DNA of 64,000 nt from Artocarpus heterophyllus (lineage: Eukaryota > Streptophyta > Magnoliopsida > Rosales > Moraceae): positions 22,693,661-22,757,660 of the forward strand of contig CM046350.1 of NCBI GenBank assembly GCA_025403435.1. The letters are read 5' to 3'. This document shows positions 50,713-63,369 of the stretch, one piece after another. Each line of letters starts with the position of its first letter. Positions within the stretch are counted from its first letter, which is position 1. The position numbers and the translations under genes are program-made. The notes beneath the pieces are model-generated. The model did not search any database, was not told where the DNA came from, and saw only the letters and a list, made by a program, of their open reading frames with translations.

Positions 50713-53700
50713 TTAGAAACAAAACAGATACGGATACAACTCCTGCATGCTTGACTCTAACTCCCAAGTGGCTTCATCAACCCCGTGATGTTGCCACACG
50801 ACCTTAACTAATGGTATATCACGATGACACAAGCTAATCATTTTTTGATCGATAATTTGAACCGGCACTTCCTCGTACGTTGTATCCTCCCGACCTGCAC
50901 ATCATGAAATGAAACTACCTTACTCTGCTTATGCGGACACTTCCTAAGCATCGACACATGGAACACATCATGAACATGAGATAATTTAGGTGGAAGGTCG
51001 AGCCGATAAGCAACTACACCAACACGCTGAGTGATCTCGAATGGTCCAACATATCTCGGTGCAAGCTTTACACTCACTTCGAACCGCATAATACCTTTAC
51101 GAGACGATACTTTCAAGAGGACAAAATCTCCTATTGCAAATTCCAAAGGTCGATGTCACCTATCCGTATAACTCTTCTGTCGACACTAAGCTGCTTTCAA
51201 TCCATCTCGAATTACGGTGACTTTCTCGTTGCTATCACGAATCTCATCCGGCCCAAGAATAACCCTATCCTCTAGTTTTGCCCAACACACCGGTGACCTA
51301 CACGGTCGCCCGTAAAACGTCTCAAATTGTGCCATGCCAATGCTTGCTTGATAGCTGTTGTTGTATGCAAATTCTACCGGATGAAAATATTTCTTCCAAT
51401 TCTTGCCAAAGTCTAATGCACAAGCACATAACATGTCCTCAAGAATCTGAATAACCTGCTCAAACTGTCCATCAGTTTGAGGATAAAACGCCGTACTAAA
51501 ATTCAAATCCATACCTAAAGCCTCCTAAAAGCTCCTCCAATACTTAGCATTAAACTTGGTGTCTCTATCAGATGTGATGGACAAAGGAACCCCATGCAAT
51601 CTCACTATATTCTGTAGATACAGGTCCCTGAGAATCCTCCTCGAACATGTCAACCTAAACAGAATGAAATGCATCGATTTCGTTAACCTGTCGACTACGA
51701 CCCAAACTGCATCATGCCATTGCTCCGTCCTCAGCAAACCTGTGAGAAAGTCCATCGTCATATGCTCCTATTTCCACCCTGGAATAGGAAGCAGCTGAAG
51801 CTAACCTGTTGGATTCTGATAGTTGGCTTTTACCTAAAGACACGTCGTACACTTGGCCACGTACTCTCAAACATCTTTCTTCATACCTCTCCACCAATAT
51901 TGCCTCTTCAAATCGCGATACATCTTCATGCTTCCCGGATGAATGGTGAACTGAGATTTATGAGCTTCATCTATAACGGCTTTTGTCACCTCTGCAATCG
52001 TTGGAACTACTAGGCACTCCCAGAAATACAATGATCCATCTACATGCACTCTTCATTCCTCAAATTGCTCCCCGTTTTGAATCCACGTCCAAATCCTCAT
52101 AGATGCTAGTCTTGCCACTGATTTTGTTTCACCATCTGAACAAGAGTCGGGGTCACTTCCATATGGTACACTGAAATTCGATCATAGTCTTCATAAAATT
52201 GTAGTCCATACTCGCTCACTGTCACATCCTTGATCCAATCTTTAAGAGCCAAACATGCGAGAATCCCTAAAGATTTCCTGCTAAGCACATCCTCGACTAC
52301 ATTAGCTTTCCCAGGATGATACTACAACGCAAAATCATAATCTTCCATGTCCTCCATCCATCTTCGCTACCTCAAGTTAAGATCCTTTTGAGTGAATAGA
52401 TATCTCAAGCTCTTATGATCAGAGAAAACCTAAAATGTTGCCCCATACAAATAACATCTCTAAATCTTCAGTGCGTGAATCACCGCTGCGAGCTCCAAGT
52501 CGTGAGCAGGATAATTCCGTTCGTGAGGTCGTAGCTGTCTTGATCCATATGCCACCACGCGTCCATGCTGCATCAACACACACCCAAGTCTACGTCCTAA
52601 AGCATCGGTATAAACCTCGTACGGCTTGTCACTGCTAGGAATAACCAATACTGGGGCTGAGGTCAATCGATTCTTCAATTTCTAAAAAGTGAGCTCACAT
52701 TCCTCATCCCACTCAAACCTGACATTTTTCCTGATCAATCTTGTCAATAGCGCTGCGATCTTCGAGAAATCCTTTACAAATTTTCTGTAGTACCCAGCAA
52801 GACCCAAGAAGCTACGAATTCTACTACATTCCTTGGTTGTTCCTATTCCACTATGGCTTCAATCTTGGACGGATCCACAGAAATACCATGCTCGAAGATG
52901 ACATGCCCTAAAAACTTAACCTCTATTAACCAAAACTCACACTTTTCTTTCTTGGCATACAACTGGTGCTCCCGCAGAGTCTGAAGCACGATCCTGAGAT
53001 GTTGCTCATGCTCCTCCCAAGTCTTAGAATACACTAGAATATCATCGATGAAAACGATCACGAACTAATCCAGATAAGGCCTGAATATCCTGTTCATCAA
53101 ATCCATGAAAGCTGCCGGAGCATTTCTCAATCCAAACGGCATTACCAGAAACTCAAAATGTCCATACCAGGTCCTGAAAGCTGTCTTGGGAATGTCTTCC
53201 TCCTTAATCCTGAGCTGATAGTAACCTGATCGCAAATCAATTTTTGAGAAATACCGAAAACCTCCCAACTGATCAAACAACTCATCGATCCTAGGTAAGG
53301 GATACTTATTCTTCACTATGACATGATTCAGCTGCCGATAATCTATACACAACCTGAGAGTCCCATCATATTTCTTAGCAAACAAAATCGGTGCTCCCCA
53401 CGGTGACGTACTATTCTGAATATATCCCTTATCAGTAAGCTCCTGAAGTTGCTTTCTCAATTCTTTCATTTCTGCCGATGCCATCCAATAAGGTGCTATT
53501 GAAATCAGTGCTGTTCCCAGGAATAACTCAATACCAAACTCGATCTCCCGATGCGGTGGTAATCCTGGCAACTCGTTGGGGAAGACATCCTCATACTCAT
53601 CAACCACTGGAATTGCTACATTTTTTCTCGGAGCATAGGACTAGCCTTCTAGACTTGCAAGAAAAGCATAACAAACTAGATTCTTTTGCCCTCCAAAACA

Positions 53701-55286
53701 TGTCTTCATGAGACGTTCACTCATTAACCGATCACCACCACCCTAGTAAGTGATCATCGTCCCCCTATCAGACACTAGGGTCACTTTTTTAAGCTAGCAG
53801 TCTACCACTGCATTATACCTGGACAACCAGTCCATCCCTAGGATTACATCATATGAGCTCATGGGGAGTACAATCAAATCACTTTTCAAAATCTCATCCC
53901 CAATCTTGATTTTACAAGCTTTACATACACAATTCACACACACCCGTCCCAAGGGAGAAGTTGTAACTAGGGGTTCATTGAACTCTTCTATCTCTAATCC
54001 CAAGGCATGTACAAAGGAACTTGAAATAAGAAAATGAGTGGCACCTATATCGAATAAAACATGAGCTAAGGATTGGGAAACTAAAATCGTACCATCGACA
54101 ACCGCATTACTAGTATGGGCATCTGAACCTCCTGTTGCCATCGCATGAACCTAAACTGGAGCTTTTCCTTTTCCCCTACCAACACTGCTAGGTCCTAGAT
54201 TATTCAGTCGATACTGTTGTGATGGAGACGACTACACACTAGCTACACTCGGTGCTCGATATTGAGGGACGTTACGCTGGAAGTTTTGTAGCTGCTGCCC
54301 TTGTGCTAAATATGATAGCTGCTGGGGAGAGAATTAAGGGAACTGCAACTGCGGATATTGCTGCGATGGAGGTAGAGGCTGAGGTGACGACTGGCACCTT
54401 TTCTAATCTAAGATCCTAGACAGGCACTTCTGATTTGGCAATTCTTCTTGATGTGTCCTGGCTGCTGGCAATAATGATAATGAAAGTTGTAGGGATTACT
54501 GCGCCCACTGCTAGATGAATTGCTGCTACCACTATTCACGCCACCCTGCTTGTTCTTTCCCGGAGTGGACGGCTACTAGTGCTCTTCCTACCGCTCCTCT
54601 GTGGCCCTCCTGATGTCTTTGCTCGATCCTCACAATACTATGCATAATCACTTTCTACTAATATTGCTGACGACACAAGCTCTCCAAAACTCCTAAGTCG
54701 TAGAGCAACCACCTGTCGCCGAATAAGAGCCTTGAGCGCTTTCTGAAACTTAATACATTTTTCACATTCTGATGCCACTACTGAGGGAGCAAACCTGGCC
54801 AACTCATTAAACCTTGCCTCATACTCTCAAACTGACAAGTCACCCTGCTGCAACCTATAGAATTCAGTCTCCTTTTGATCTCTATACCCTTGTGAAAAAT
54901 ATCGGTCGTAGAACAGCTCCTCAAACCTGCCCCAACTGATGTTACCATTGCATTCCAAATGCTTAGCTTGCTTCCACTAAGTATTAGTGCCATCCTTGAA
55001 CTTATATGTAGCAAATTCCATGCGATACTCATCTGGCACACTAAGAGTATCCAAGTGCTTCACGATCGAGTCTAGCCAATATTCTGCAAATTGTGGGTCC
55101 CCATTTCCATCAAATGTCGGTATAGATGCACGCTAGAATTCCTTAAAATATGTATGCCGACGACTAACATCAGAATCCTCTGGCCTAGCCTGGCCGCCGT
55201 CTGTCGGAATGCAGAAACATAGACCTCATCATACTCTCATCGCTTCCAAACTCGACATCAGCTATCAAATGATGTCTAGGTGCCAT
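50713..55286 (-). pseudogene. Gyp-2 gag-pol polyprotein, disrupted
   Basis: Colinear with the intact Gyp-1 protein from ATG 55286 to a TAA at 50713-50715, but split by stops and frameshifts. Recognisable pieces: gag (about 54400-55286), zinc knuckle near 54450-54490 with the first Cys changed to Tyr, protease at 53794-54141 with D-T-G changed to D-I-G, RT in two frames (52843-53061 and 53065-53607; an in-frame stop lies just before the [10 protein letters not shown] box), RNase H (52460-52678), integrase core (51186-51761) and the C-terminal basic region (50838-51146). With those active-site and zinc-ligand losses as well as the stops, no functional product is expected. Confidence 0.93.
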
Positions 55287-55376
55287 TCTCTCACTTCTGA
55301 AAACAAAATTTGGACAGTCAGTAGTATTTCCTTGTCATACATATGTGTGCACAATTCCCAAGGTTCATAACCTTGA

Positions 55377-55388
55377 GCTCTGATACCA
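55377..55388 (-). other. Gyp-2 primer binding site
   Basis: The plus strand GCTCTGATACCA is identical to the Gyp-1 site and matches the 3' end of initiator tRNA-Met. Confidence 0.9.
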
Positions 55389-55391
55389 TTC

Positions 55392-57513
55392 TGTCACGTC
55401 CCGCAGTATAGGAGGTGATCTGGCAGATTGATTAAGACAATTAATGTAAAATTTAATTAAAATATGAGTTTAAATCTTTAATTTAAATTATGAAAATATG
55501 GAAATTTTTGAAGCACTTATATTCATTAAACAGATAAGAACTTGAGGTAAACATTAAGTAGATAACAATAATTAAGAGAAACGAGAATGAGTCCTACTAA
55601 CCCACATCTTGTGCACACACATAATACTGACAATATTACATTACATCCACAGTCCAAATAAAACAAAAGTTAAAATATTACATGCCTTGATATAATAATA
55701 TAAATAACCTACTTAGTTTTCCCTTACTGCTCTTGAGTTCGGTCCGAAGAATCCTCTCTGAACCTAAACGAAAATCCACCTAGAAGGGAGAAAGTTTGAA
55801 AACAAATAAAATGTGAGCGAAAGGCTCAGTAGGACTATATTTTAAGAAATATTAAATTCAAAAGGAAATATTATTACTCAAAAAATCATTTAAGAGAAAT
55901 TTAAATAAACAAGTTTAAACATAAACATTCTTATGAAAACAGTTTATTGATCGACCAGAAAGATCATCATTTTCTTTTCCTGGGCAAACCATATGAATAA
56001 CACTACCGTAGTGGCCCAGCTGGGTTTCGGGACCTGCCCCCAAGGTCTCACGCTATATGACCCGATCTCTGTTATGGCATCATGCCCATATATCTATTTT
56101 TATCATTATTCAAAACCCATTTACCAGGTATTTTTATTTACATTCATTATAAAGTTCATTTCAGTCCACATTTTATAAAAAGTTAACCTGTAAAATTCCT
56201 CTTTTAATTAACCATTGAAAACATTTTGGTAAAACCTTTTTGAAGGCCAAACCATTTAAAACTAGGTTACCAAAGAAAAGGGATAGAAGTCTTACCTCGA
56301 TACTCGTGCCGATGCCCTACACCGTAATCCCAGTCCGCTATACATTAGCTCCACGGAACCACGAATGACCCTAGATAAAATTAGGTCTATTAGTATCTAG
56401 ATCAAGATATTCTACGTTGCCAAACTATTTCATGGTGTCCTAGTGTGCCATTTGTACCTTTAAAATCATTTTATAAAGTTGGGGTTTAAATCGGGGTTCA
56501 AAACAGTGAAAACGGATGAAAAATCACAAATTTTCTCCTTGTTCGGTCAGCCTGTCGGTCACCCTGGTTCGTCCAGCCGAATTGCACAATTCGGCTTGCC
56601 AGAGAACAAGTTAAGTCGGCTGAACATTTTTCAGGTTTGGCCTGCCGGACAGACGAATATGGCCCGCCGAACTAAAAAATTCTAGAATTTCCAGCCATGA
56701 CCCAAAACCCAAATCTTCATTTTAACCTATTTTTCTCAAATCTCAAGCATGAAAAACAATCATAGATGATAGAAAAACATAATAGGATACTTTTGAACTT
56801 ATTTAAATAAGATTTGAACACAAAATCCCAAGAAATCCAAAAATAGAGAAAAATAGAGAAAAATGAAAAATCTTGATTCAAATCCGTTTTTCTTCAAACA
56901 AAGCTTAGATCCTAATTGTTCTAAGTTCCTTTAACTCAAATCAAGGGTTTCTAGGCTCGAATAAACTTAGATTTCAAAAATGCATGAAAAATTAAAAATT
57001 TAAAAAAGTTTAGAAATTTCAAAACTAACCTCAAATCCAAGTTTCAAATCACATTTTTGGTTGTTCAATCACACTCCCAAGCCTTCAATCCACCAAAACC
57101 CGAAGCTTGAGCTTGATTGGAATTAAAATTTTGAGAGAAGGAGAGAGACCGAGAGGGAGAGTGAGATGAGCGTGGGAGAGAGAGGGAGAGAGAGAGTGAG
57201 CTGAGTGAGAGAGTGGGAGAGAGGAGAGAGAATAAATAGAGAGAAATGTGGGCAGTTTTACCGCGTAAAAACCATGTGCCGCCCACAGTTTTGTAAAACC
57301 GAATATATTTGACATTTGACAAATTGTTTTGTTTTAAAACTCAAAATAACAATCTAAAACAATGAGAAATCCTTAGAAATCATTAAAATAAGAGAAACAA
57401 CTTTAAACTCAAAATATCACCAAATGATCAAATTAAGTTTAAAATATTCGTCATGGCACACTAATCCATCATTTTATATTCTAATATCATTAAATTAATT
57501 TTGGGGCATTACA
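55392..57513 (-). repeat. Gyp-2 5' LTR (2122 bp)
   Basis: From TGTCACGTCCCGCAGTATAG to TTGGGGCATTACA. A decayed dyad cluster lies at 56540-56675, and a GA-rich tract (CT-rich in element sense) at about 57130-57243 next to AATAAATAG, as in Gyp-1. Confidence 0.93.
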
Positions 57514-57518
57514 GCATA

Positions 57519-58907
57519 CCAGTACATTGGAGACATGACTCTTGATTAACGTAGACCCGTTATTTGTAGACATGTAATTCATAGCTCTATTAATAGAGTT
57601 AATGATATTTTCTTATAGGTGTTATCCTGTAATTGGAAGACTGGAGCGCTCAACCATTTGGATACATAGGTGTAACCGAGTGGTATATTATTTATGGATA
57701 GTAAGTATTCCAATGGTATGTTAATGGAACATAAGATAAAAGTAATTAAAAAGGTAAAACAGAATTTATCTTTAAGCCTATTATGAATATTCTATGAGAA
57801 TATTACACATTATGATATGTCATAGACGATTAGCTTATTGGAGCTTTGTAATTTTATGTAGTTCGAGAGTGCAACTCTAAGATTTTTGTGGAGTAGCATT
57901 AGAGTTGATAATTATAAAATATATACCTAGGACATGTTGTTTTATAATTATAGGAGTTTGATCTATATATGTCCATTAGGTCTTCTTTGCTAGCTCATAA
58001 TAATTCCTGTAACGATACGGCGTGTTTTTATTATATATTGGTGACTTATGTTAATTATTGGATTGGCTAAAATTTGAGTTGATTAGATTTAATAATTTAA
58101 GATAAACAATACGGCGTGTTTTTATTAAGTTTGTGAATTAATTCAAGATAAACAAGTTGAATTATTTGGATAATATTCTATTTGCATGGGTTTATTTGTA
58201 TATGACTATTTAATTATATAACTTTTTCATGACATTATTTGAATTGAAATTGAGGCCCTATAAAGAATTTCGGGGTCAAATAAGATATAATTTATCCAAT
58301 TAGTTAAGATTGGGTTAATCAGATCAGGTTGAGGAGTTTGAATTTGTTTCGAACTCCTAGATCGTGATGGTGCAATCAATTGCGATACAAAGACATGGTG
58401 AACCGCTGCTGGTAATAGAAGAGGCGTTCATGCATTTTTCAATCAGAAACTAATCCAAACTCAAATTTTAAAGCCTAATCTTATAAGGACTAACCCTAGG
58501 TCCGACCATTATAAAAGGAAGTTATTTTTCATTGTTATTTAGATCATTTAAGAAGTAGAGAGTGAGTACTCTATTAAGAGAAACTCTAAACTCCTAGAGA
58601 GCTTTTGTTCAACATCTAGAACCTTAGCTCTAAGTATTCTCAAGTGGTTGGAAGGAGGGTCACCGGAGGAAAGCTCTACGACATGTGACTACCTGCACTC
58701 TGATCGTGGATAGAGAATAGCAAAGAAGATTAGCTGATTGTGGCTTTTCTGGAACATTCTTCTTTTCTTGATTTTTTGTAGACTTTGATATACAAAAGTG
58801 GTACGTAAGTTCTGTTATTAATTTATGTATTTAGCATGTCAAACTATTTATTTAGAAAAGACTAATTTGAAATTTTTTAAAATTATGTTGCTTATCGTTT
58901 TCCAACA
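57519..58907 (+). repeat. Copia-2 3' LTR, second part
   Basis: Resumes after the second GCATA with CCAGTACATTGGAGACATGA, matching the left LTR's GTATGTTAGAGACATGACTC, and ends TTTTCCAACA. Together with 47944-48510 it makes about 1.96 kb, the size of the left LTR. It includes the TATAAAAGG-like box near 58510. Confidence 0.9.
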
Positions 58908-58912
58908 ATAAT

Positions 58913-61900
58913 AGATTTGGTCGCATAAAGCACATTTCAGTGACGAAAATTTGGTTGTGAATCATCATCTCCTGTGACCAAACTGATTTTTGGTCACAAA
59001 TAGTCCTTTTGTTTAAAAAAAAACAATCATTCTCGTGTTCAAATAATTTTTTTTCATACGATATTCCATACTTATACAACTCACAAAATGGCAAGTTCTA
59101 ACTTTTTGAAATGAATTATGACCATTGATCCCATAAAATTACTATTCTAATGAATTTATATTATGAGCTTACTTATAATTAGTTTGACAAAACAACATCC
59201 TTGCTTAAAACTTTAATTTTACCACAAAATCACATCAAAATTATAATTTGTGCTCTTAAACAATGTTTTTCAATTTATCAATCAATGAAAATATTAAAGA
59301 AAAAGATAAAAACAAAATTAACCAAAAAAAAAAAAACAAAATAAGGTTTTAGGCATTGAAAATATTTCATGACCAAAAATACATAATTGGTCATGAAATA
59401 TAGTTTTTAGCGACCAAATAATAAAGTTAGTCATAGAAAGCATCTTTTGATAACCAAAATTTGGTCGCGAATCATCATCTCCCGTGACCAAACTACTTTT
59501 TAGTCACAAATAGTCTTTTTGTTTATAAAACAACAAACTAAATTATCTTTTTATGTTCAAATAATTTTTTATATGATATTATACACTTTTACTACTCATA
59601 AACTAGCAAGTTCTAACTTTTTGAAAAGAATTATAACCATTGATTCCATTAAATTATGATTTTGATTGATTTATATTATCAGCTTACTTACTAATTAGTT
59701 TGATACAACAACATCTTTGCTTAAAATTTCGATCTTGCCATAAAATTATATCAAAATTATAGTTTATGGTTTTCAAAGATGTTTTCCAATTTATCCAATC
59801 AATGAAAATAAAAAAAAAAGATAAAAAAATTAATAGAAAAAACACAAAAACAGGGGTTTAAACAATATAAAATATTTTTTTACAAATTACATATTTGGTC
59901 AGAAAATATAGTTTTTTGTGACTAAATTATAGATTTGGTCGTAGAAAGCATCTTTCGGTGACCAAAATTTTGTTACAAATCATCGTTTTCCATGACCAAA
60001 CTGCTTTTTGGTCACAAATAGTTCTTTTGTTTTAAAAAAAAACAACGAACTTAATTTTCTTTTTATGGTCAAATAATTTTTTCATATGATATTACACACT
60101 TGTACTACTCATAAAATAGCATGTTCTAACTTTTTCAAATAAATTATAACCATCAATTCAAGAAAATTACTAAATTAATTTATATTATGAGCTTACATAC
60201 TAATTAGTTTGACACAACAACATCTTTGCTTAAAACTTTAATTTTGCCACAAAATTACATCAAAATTATCAGTTGTGCTCTTAAAGGATGTTTTTGAATT
60301 TATTCAACTAATGAAAATATAAAAAAAAAAGATAAAAATGAGGAAAAAAACCCAAAAATAAGGGTTTAAATATAAAAAAATTTTGTGATAAATATACATA
60401 CTTGGTCATGAAATATAGTTTTTTGTGACCATATAATAGATTTGGTCATAGAAAGCATCTTTTGGCGACTAAAATTTGGTCGTAGATTATCATCTTCCAT
60501 GATTAAACTATTTTTCAGTCACAAATAGTCTTTTTGTTAAAAAACTGCAAACAAAATTATCTTTTTATGATCAAATAATTTTATTCATATGATATTGCAC
60601 ACTTGTAGTACTTAAAAATAGCAAGTTCTAACTTTTTGAAAAAAGTCATAACCATCAGTTCCATAAAATTACGATTTTAATCCATTTATTTTCTAGGCTT
60701 ACTTACTAATTAGTTTGATACAAAAAAATCTTTGCTTAAAACTTTGATTTTACCACAAAATAACATCAAAATTATAAATTGTGCTCTTGAAGGATGTTTT
60801 CCAATTTATTAAATCAATAAAATAAAAAAGATAAAAAAAAATTAGCAAAAAAACAAAAACAAGGGTTTAAACAATAAAAAATATTTCACAACTAAAATAC
60901 AAATTTGGTCACAAAATATAGTTTTCTATGACCAAATAATAGATTTGGTTATAGAAAGCATATTTTGATGACCAAAGTTTGGGCGCTGTTTTTTGGTCAC
61001 AAATACTCATTTTGTTTAAAGAAACAACAAACTTAATTATCTTTTTTATGTTCAAATGATTTCTTGCATGTGATATTATACACTTGTACTACTCACAAAA
61101 TAGCATGCTCTAACTTTTTGAAATGAATTATAATTATCGATTCCATAAAATTACTATTCTAATCGCTTTATATTATGAGCTTGTATACTAATTTGTTTGA
61201 TACAACATCTTTGCTTAAAACTTTAATTTTGCCACAAAATCATATCAAAATTATAATTTGTGCTCTTAAGGGATATTTTCCAATTTATTCAATCAGTGAT
61301 AATATATAAAAAGATAAAAAAAAATAGCGGAAAAAAACCAAAACAAGGGTTTAAACAATAAAAAAAATATTTCGTGACCAAAATACATATTTGGTCATGA
61401 AATATAGTTTCCTGTGACCAAATCATAGATTTGATCGCGAAATGCATCTTTTGGTGATTAAAATTTGGTTAGGAATCATCATCTTCAATTACCAAACTGC
61501 CTTTTGGTCACATTAGTCCTTTTGTTTAAATAAAAACGACAAACTTAATTATCTTTTTATGTTCAAATATTTTTTTTCATATGATATTACACACTTGTTC
61601 TACTCATAAAATATCAAGTTCTCACTTTTTGAAAAGTATTATAAATACCAATTCCATAAAATTACTATTATAATCATTTTATATTATGAGCTTACTTACT
61701 AACGAGTTTAACGCAACAACATCTGTGCTTAAAACTTTAATTCTACCCAAAATCACGTCAAAATTTTAAGTTGTGTTCTTAAAGGACCAATTTAATGAAA
61801 GAACCACAAAAACAAATGTTTAAACAATAAAAAATATTTCATGAAAAAATACATGTTTGGTCACAAAATATAATTTTCTGTGAGAAAGTATTTTTCAGTG

Positions 61901-62155
61901 ACCAAAATTTGGTTGTAAATCATCCTCTTCCATGACCAAACTGATTTTTGGTCACATATTGTCCTTTTGTTTTAAAAAAACAATCTTTCTAACGTTCAAA
62001 ATTTTTTTTCATATAATATTACACATTTATACTACTCACAAAATAGAAAGTTCTAACTTTTTGAAATGAATTATAACCATCGATTATATAAAATTACTAT
62101 TCCAATCAATTTATATTATGAGCTTACATACTAATTAGTTTGATACAACAACACC
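58913..62155. repeat. ~500-bp tandem array, right block
   Basis: About seven monomers continuing the unit split by Copia-2. Dyad centres are near 58938, 59451, 59961, 60463, 60965, 61455 and 61900, with the last two shortened by deletions. The monomer at 61373-61530 shows all four dyads well, for example GTGACCAAAATACATATTTG then GTCATG. Confidence 0.9.
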
Positions 62156-62420
62156 TTTGCTCAAAACTTTAATTTTGACACAACAACACCAAATACACGT
62201 GGCGCCAAAAACATTGGTTTCCTGCTAAGTTTTTGGTAACTAAAAATTTTTTCTGGTTGCCGGTTTATATGTTACAATGACCAAATTTGATCACGGAAAG
62301 CTTTGTTGTTTTCTCACATTTTAGTGACCAAAATTTGGTCACAGAAAACTGCTTTTTGTGTCACAATTTTTGTTTTAATCACAGAAAGGTTAATTCTGGT
62401 AATATGTACAATTTTTTTTT
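62156..62420. repeat. Divergent terminal segment of the array
   Basis: The monomer backbone ends after GCTCAAAACTTTAATTTTG. What follows is different sequence (ACACGTGGCGCCAAAAACAT) but still with dyads: TGACCAAATTTGATCACGG, then the perfect GTGACCAAAATTTGGTCAC near 62322, then TTTTTGTGTCAC. It may be the true end of the ancestral element from which the monomers were amplified. It finishes in a T run and GTGAG rather than a clear CACTA terminus. Confidence 0.6.
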
Positions 62421-63250
62421 TTTTGTGAGAACATCTGAACATATGTTACTTGTGATTTAGGGTTTCGAGGCATGCTACAGCTTCTTGATGTTCTGCTGCT
62501 TTCAGAAACTTCATGTCGAACGTCCTAATATGGTTGCGGAGGGTGGGAATTGATTACGTTTTGGTAAGAAAGCTGGTCCTACGAGGAATTTACTTTCATA
62601 AATAAATGAGTATGTTTGGAACGTAGTTGGAATATTGAAAGTGTTTGTGAAAGACTAGAGAGAGAAAGAGTTCTCTGAAAATGAATTGTATTCTCATCTT
62701 ACTGGTGAAACAAATGTACAGGAGTACATTAGTTAACCAACTAACAACAACTAACTAACTGATTACAGAGGTGATTAACTATAGGCTATATTAATCTAAT
62801 TGGCTCAAGAGAACTATAATATTATAGCATATGAGAACTTTACGCTATAGCATGCCTTTTGCTTTATACTATACCAATTGAAATTAATAATTTGGAACAA
62901 AGTTATCAAAAGTTAATACAAAGTTTTTTAATAGGGCTTATTAGTGAATATTGGTTATTGGGTGAATTAATTAAAAATCGAAGTACGAATTTCTCAATAA
63001 TCGCACTCTTCAATGCCTACCTAAAAAGTAACGATAAAAAAAAGTGTCCACCTGACTATGTCATTGTTTTTATTTTGCTGCACTCTTCAACACTTTTCCA
63101 GTTTAGAAATTCTCATAATTTAGGGATTAGCTCAATTAAAACGTGTTGTTCAAATATAAGTCCCCTAACTACCACAAAAAATTTCTGCATGCAAAGAACG
63201 TGCATGTCAATTGTAGCTCTGGTACTTCCACACTTGTTGCCCATTGGGCC
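62421..63250. other. Upstream region of the decarboxylase gene
   Basis: No credible coding frame on the sense strand. A stretch at about 62640-62760 (GAATTGTATTCTCATCTTAC ... GTACAGGAGTACATTAG) has the look of LTR-derived sequence seen in plant genomes, but no partner was found. The rest is AT-rich intergenic DNA, presumably including the gene's regulatory region. Confidence 0.4.
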
Positions 63251-63258
63251 TATAAAAA
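63251..63258 (+). promoter_or_regulatory. Probable TATA box of the decarboxylase gene
   Basis: TATAAAAA in the context GGGCCTATAAAAAAG, 119 bp before the ATG. The expected start of transcription (about 63280-63290) would give a 5' UTR of about 85 bp containing an A13-like run (63299-63313) and a CT-rich stretch. Confidence 0.6.
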
Positions 63259-63369
63259 AGTTCAGACTACGTATATCAGGGGGAGAGGTAGAGCCAACAA
63301 AAAAAAAAAAAAAGTCGCTCATCAATTATATCACTACTCTCCCTCTTTGTTCCCCAACCTCTGTTCCAA

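Larger units (their letters stand above)
48511..57513 (-). mobile_element. Gyp-2: degenerate sister copy of Gyp-1
   Basis: Full-length Ty3/gypsy element on the minus strand. LTRs are 48511-50664 and 55392-57513, primer site 55377-55388, polypurine tract 50665-50680, and the dead polyprotein 50713-55286. Structure and LTR landmarks (for example CACCGTAGTGGCCCAGCTGG) are shared with Gyp-1, so both belong to one family. Flanking duplication GCATA (48506-48510, 57514-57518). LTRs differ by several percent, so it is older than Gyp-1 but younger than its host Copia-2. Confidence 0.95.
40646..58907 (+). mobile_element. Copia-2: degenerate Ty1/copia element interrupted by Gyp-2
   Basis: Left LTR 40646-42585, primer site, leader, broken gag-pol at about 44108-47935, and a right LTR starting at 47944 and ending at 58907 (...CCAACA). 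The right LTR is split by the 9-kb Gyp-2. Target duplication ATAAT at 40641-40645 and 58908-58912; joining the flanks restores the array phrase GACCAAATAATAGATTTGG. LTR divergence by eye over the first ~200 bp is roughly 15%, so the insertion is old. Its LTR differs from Copia-1's, so it is a separate family. Confidence 0.93.
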
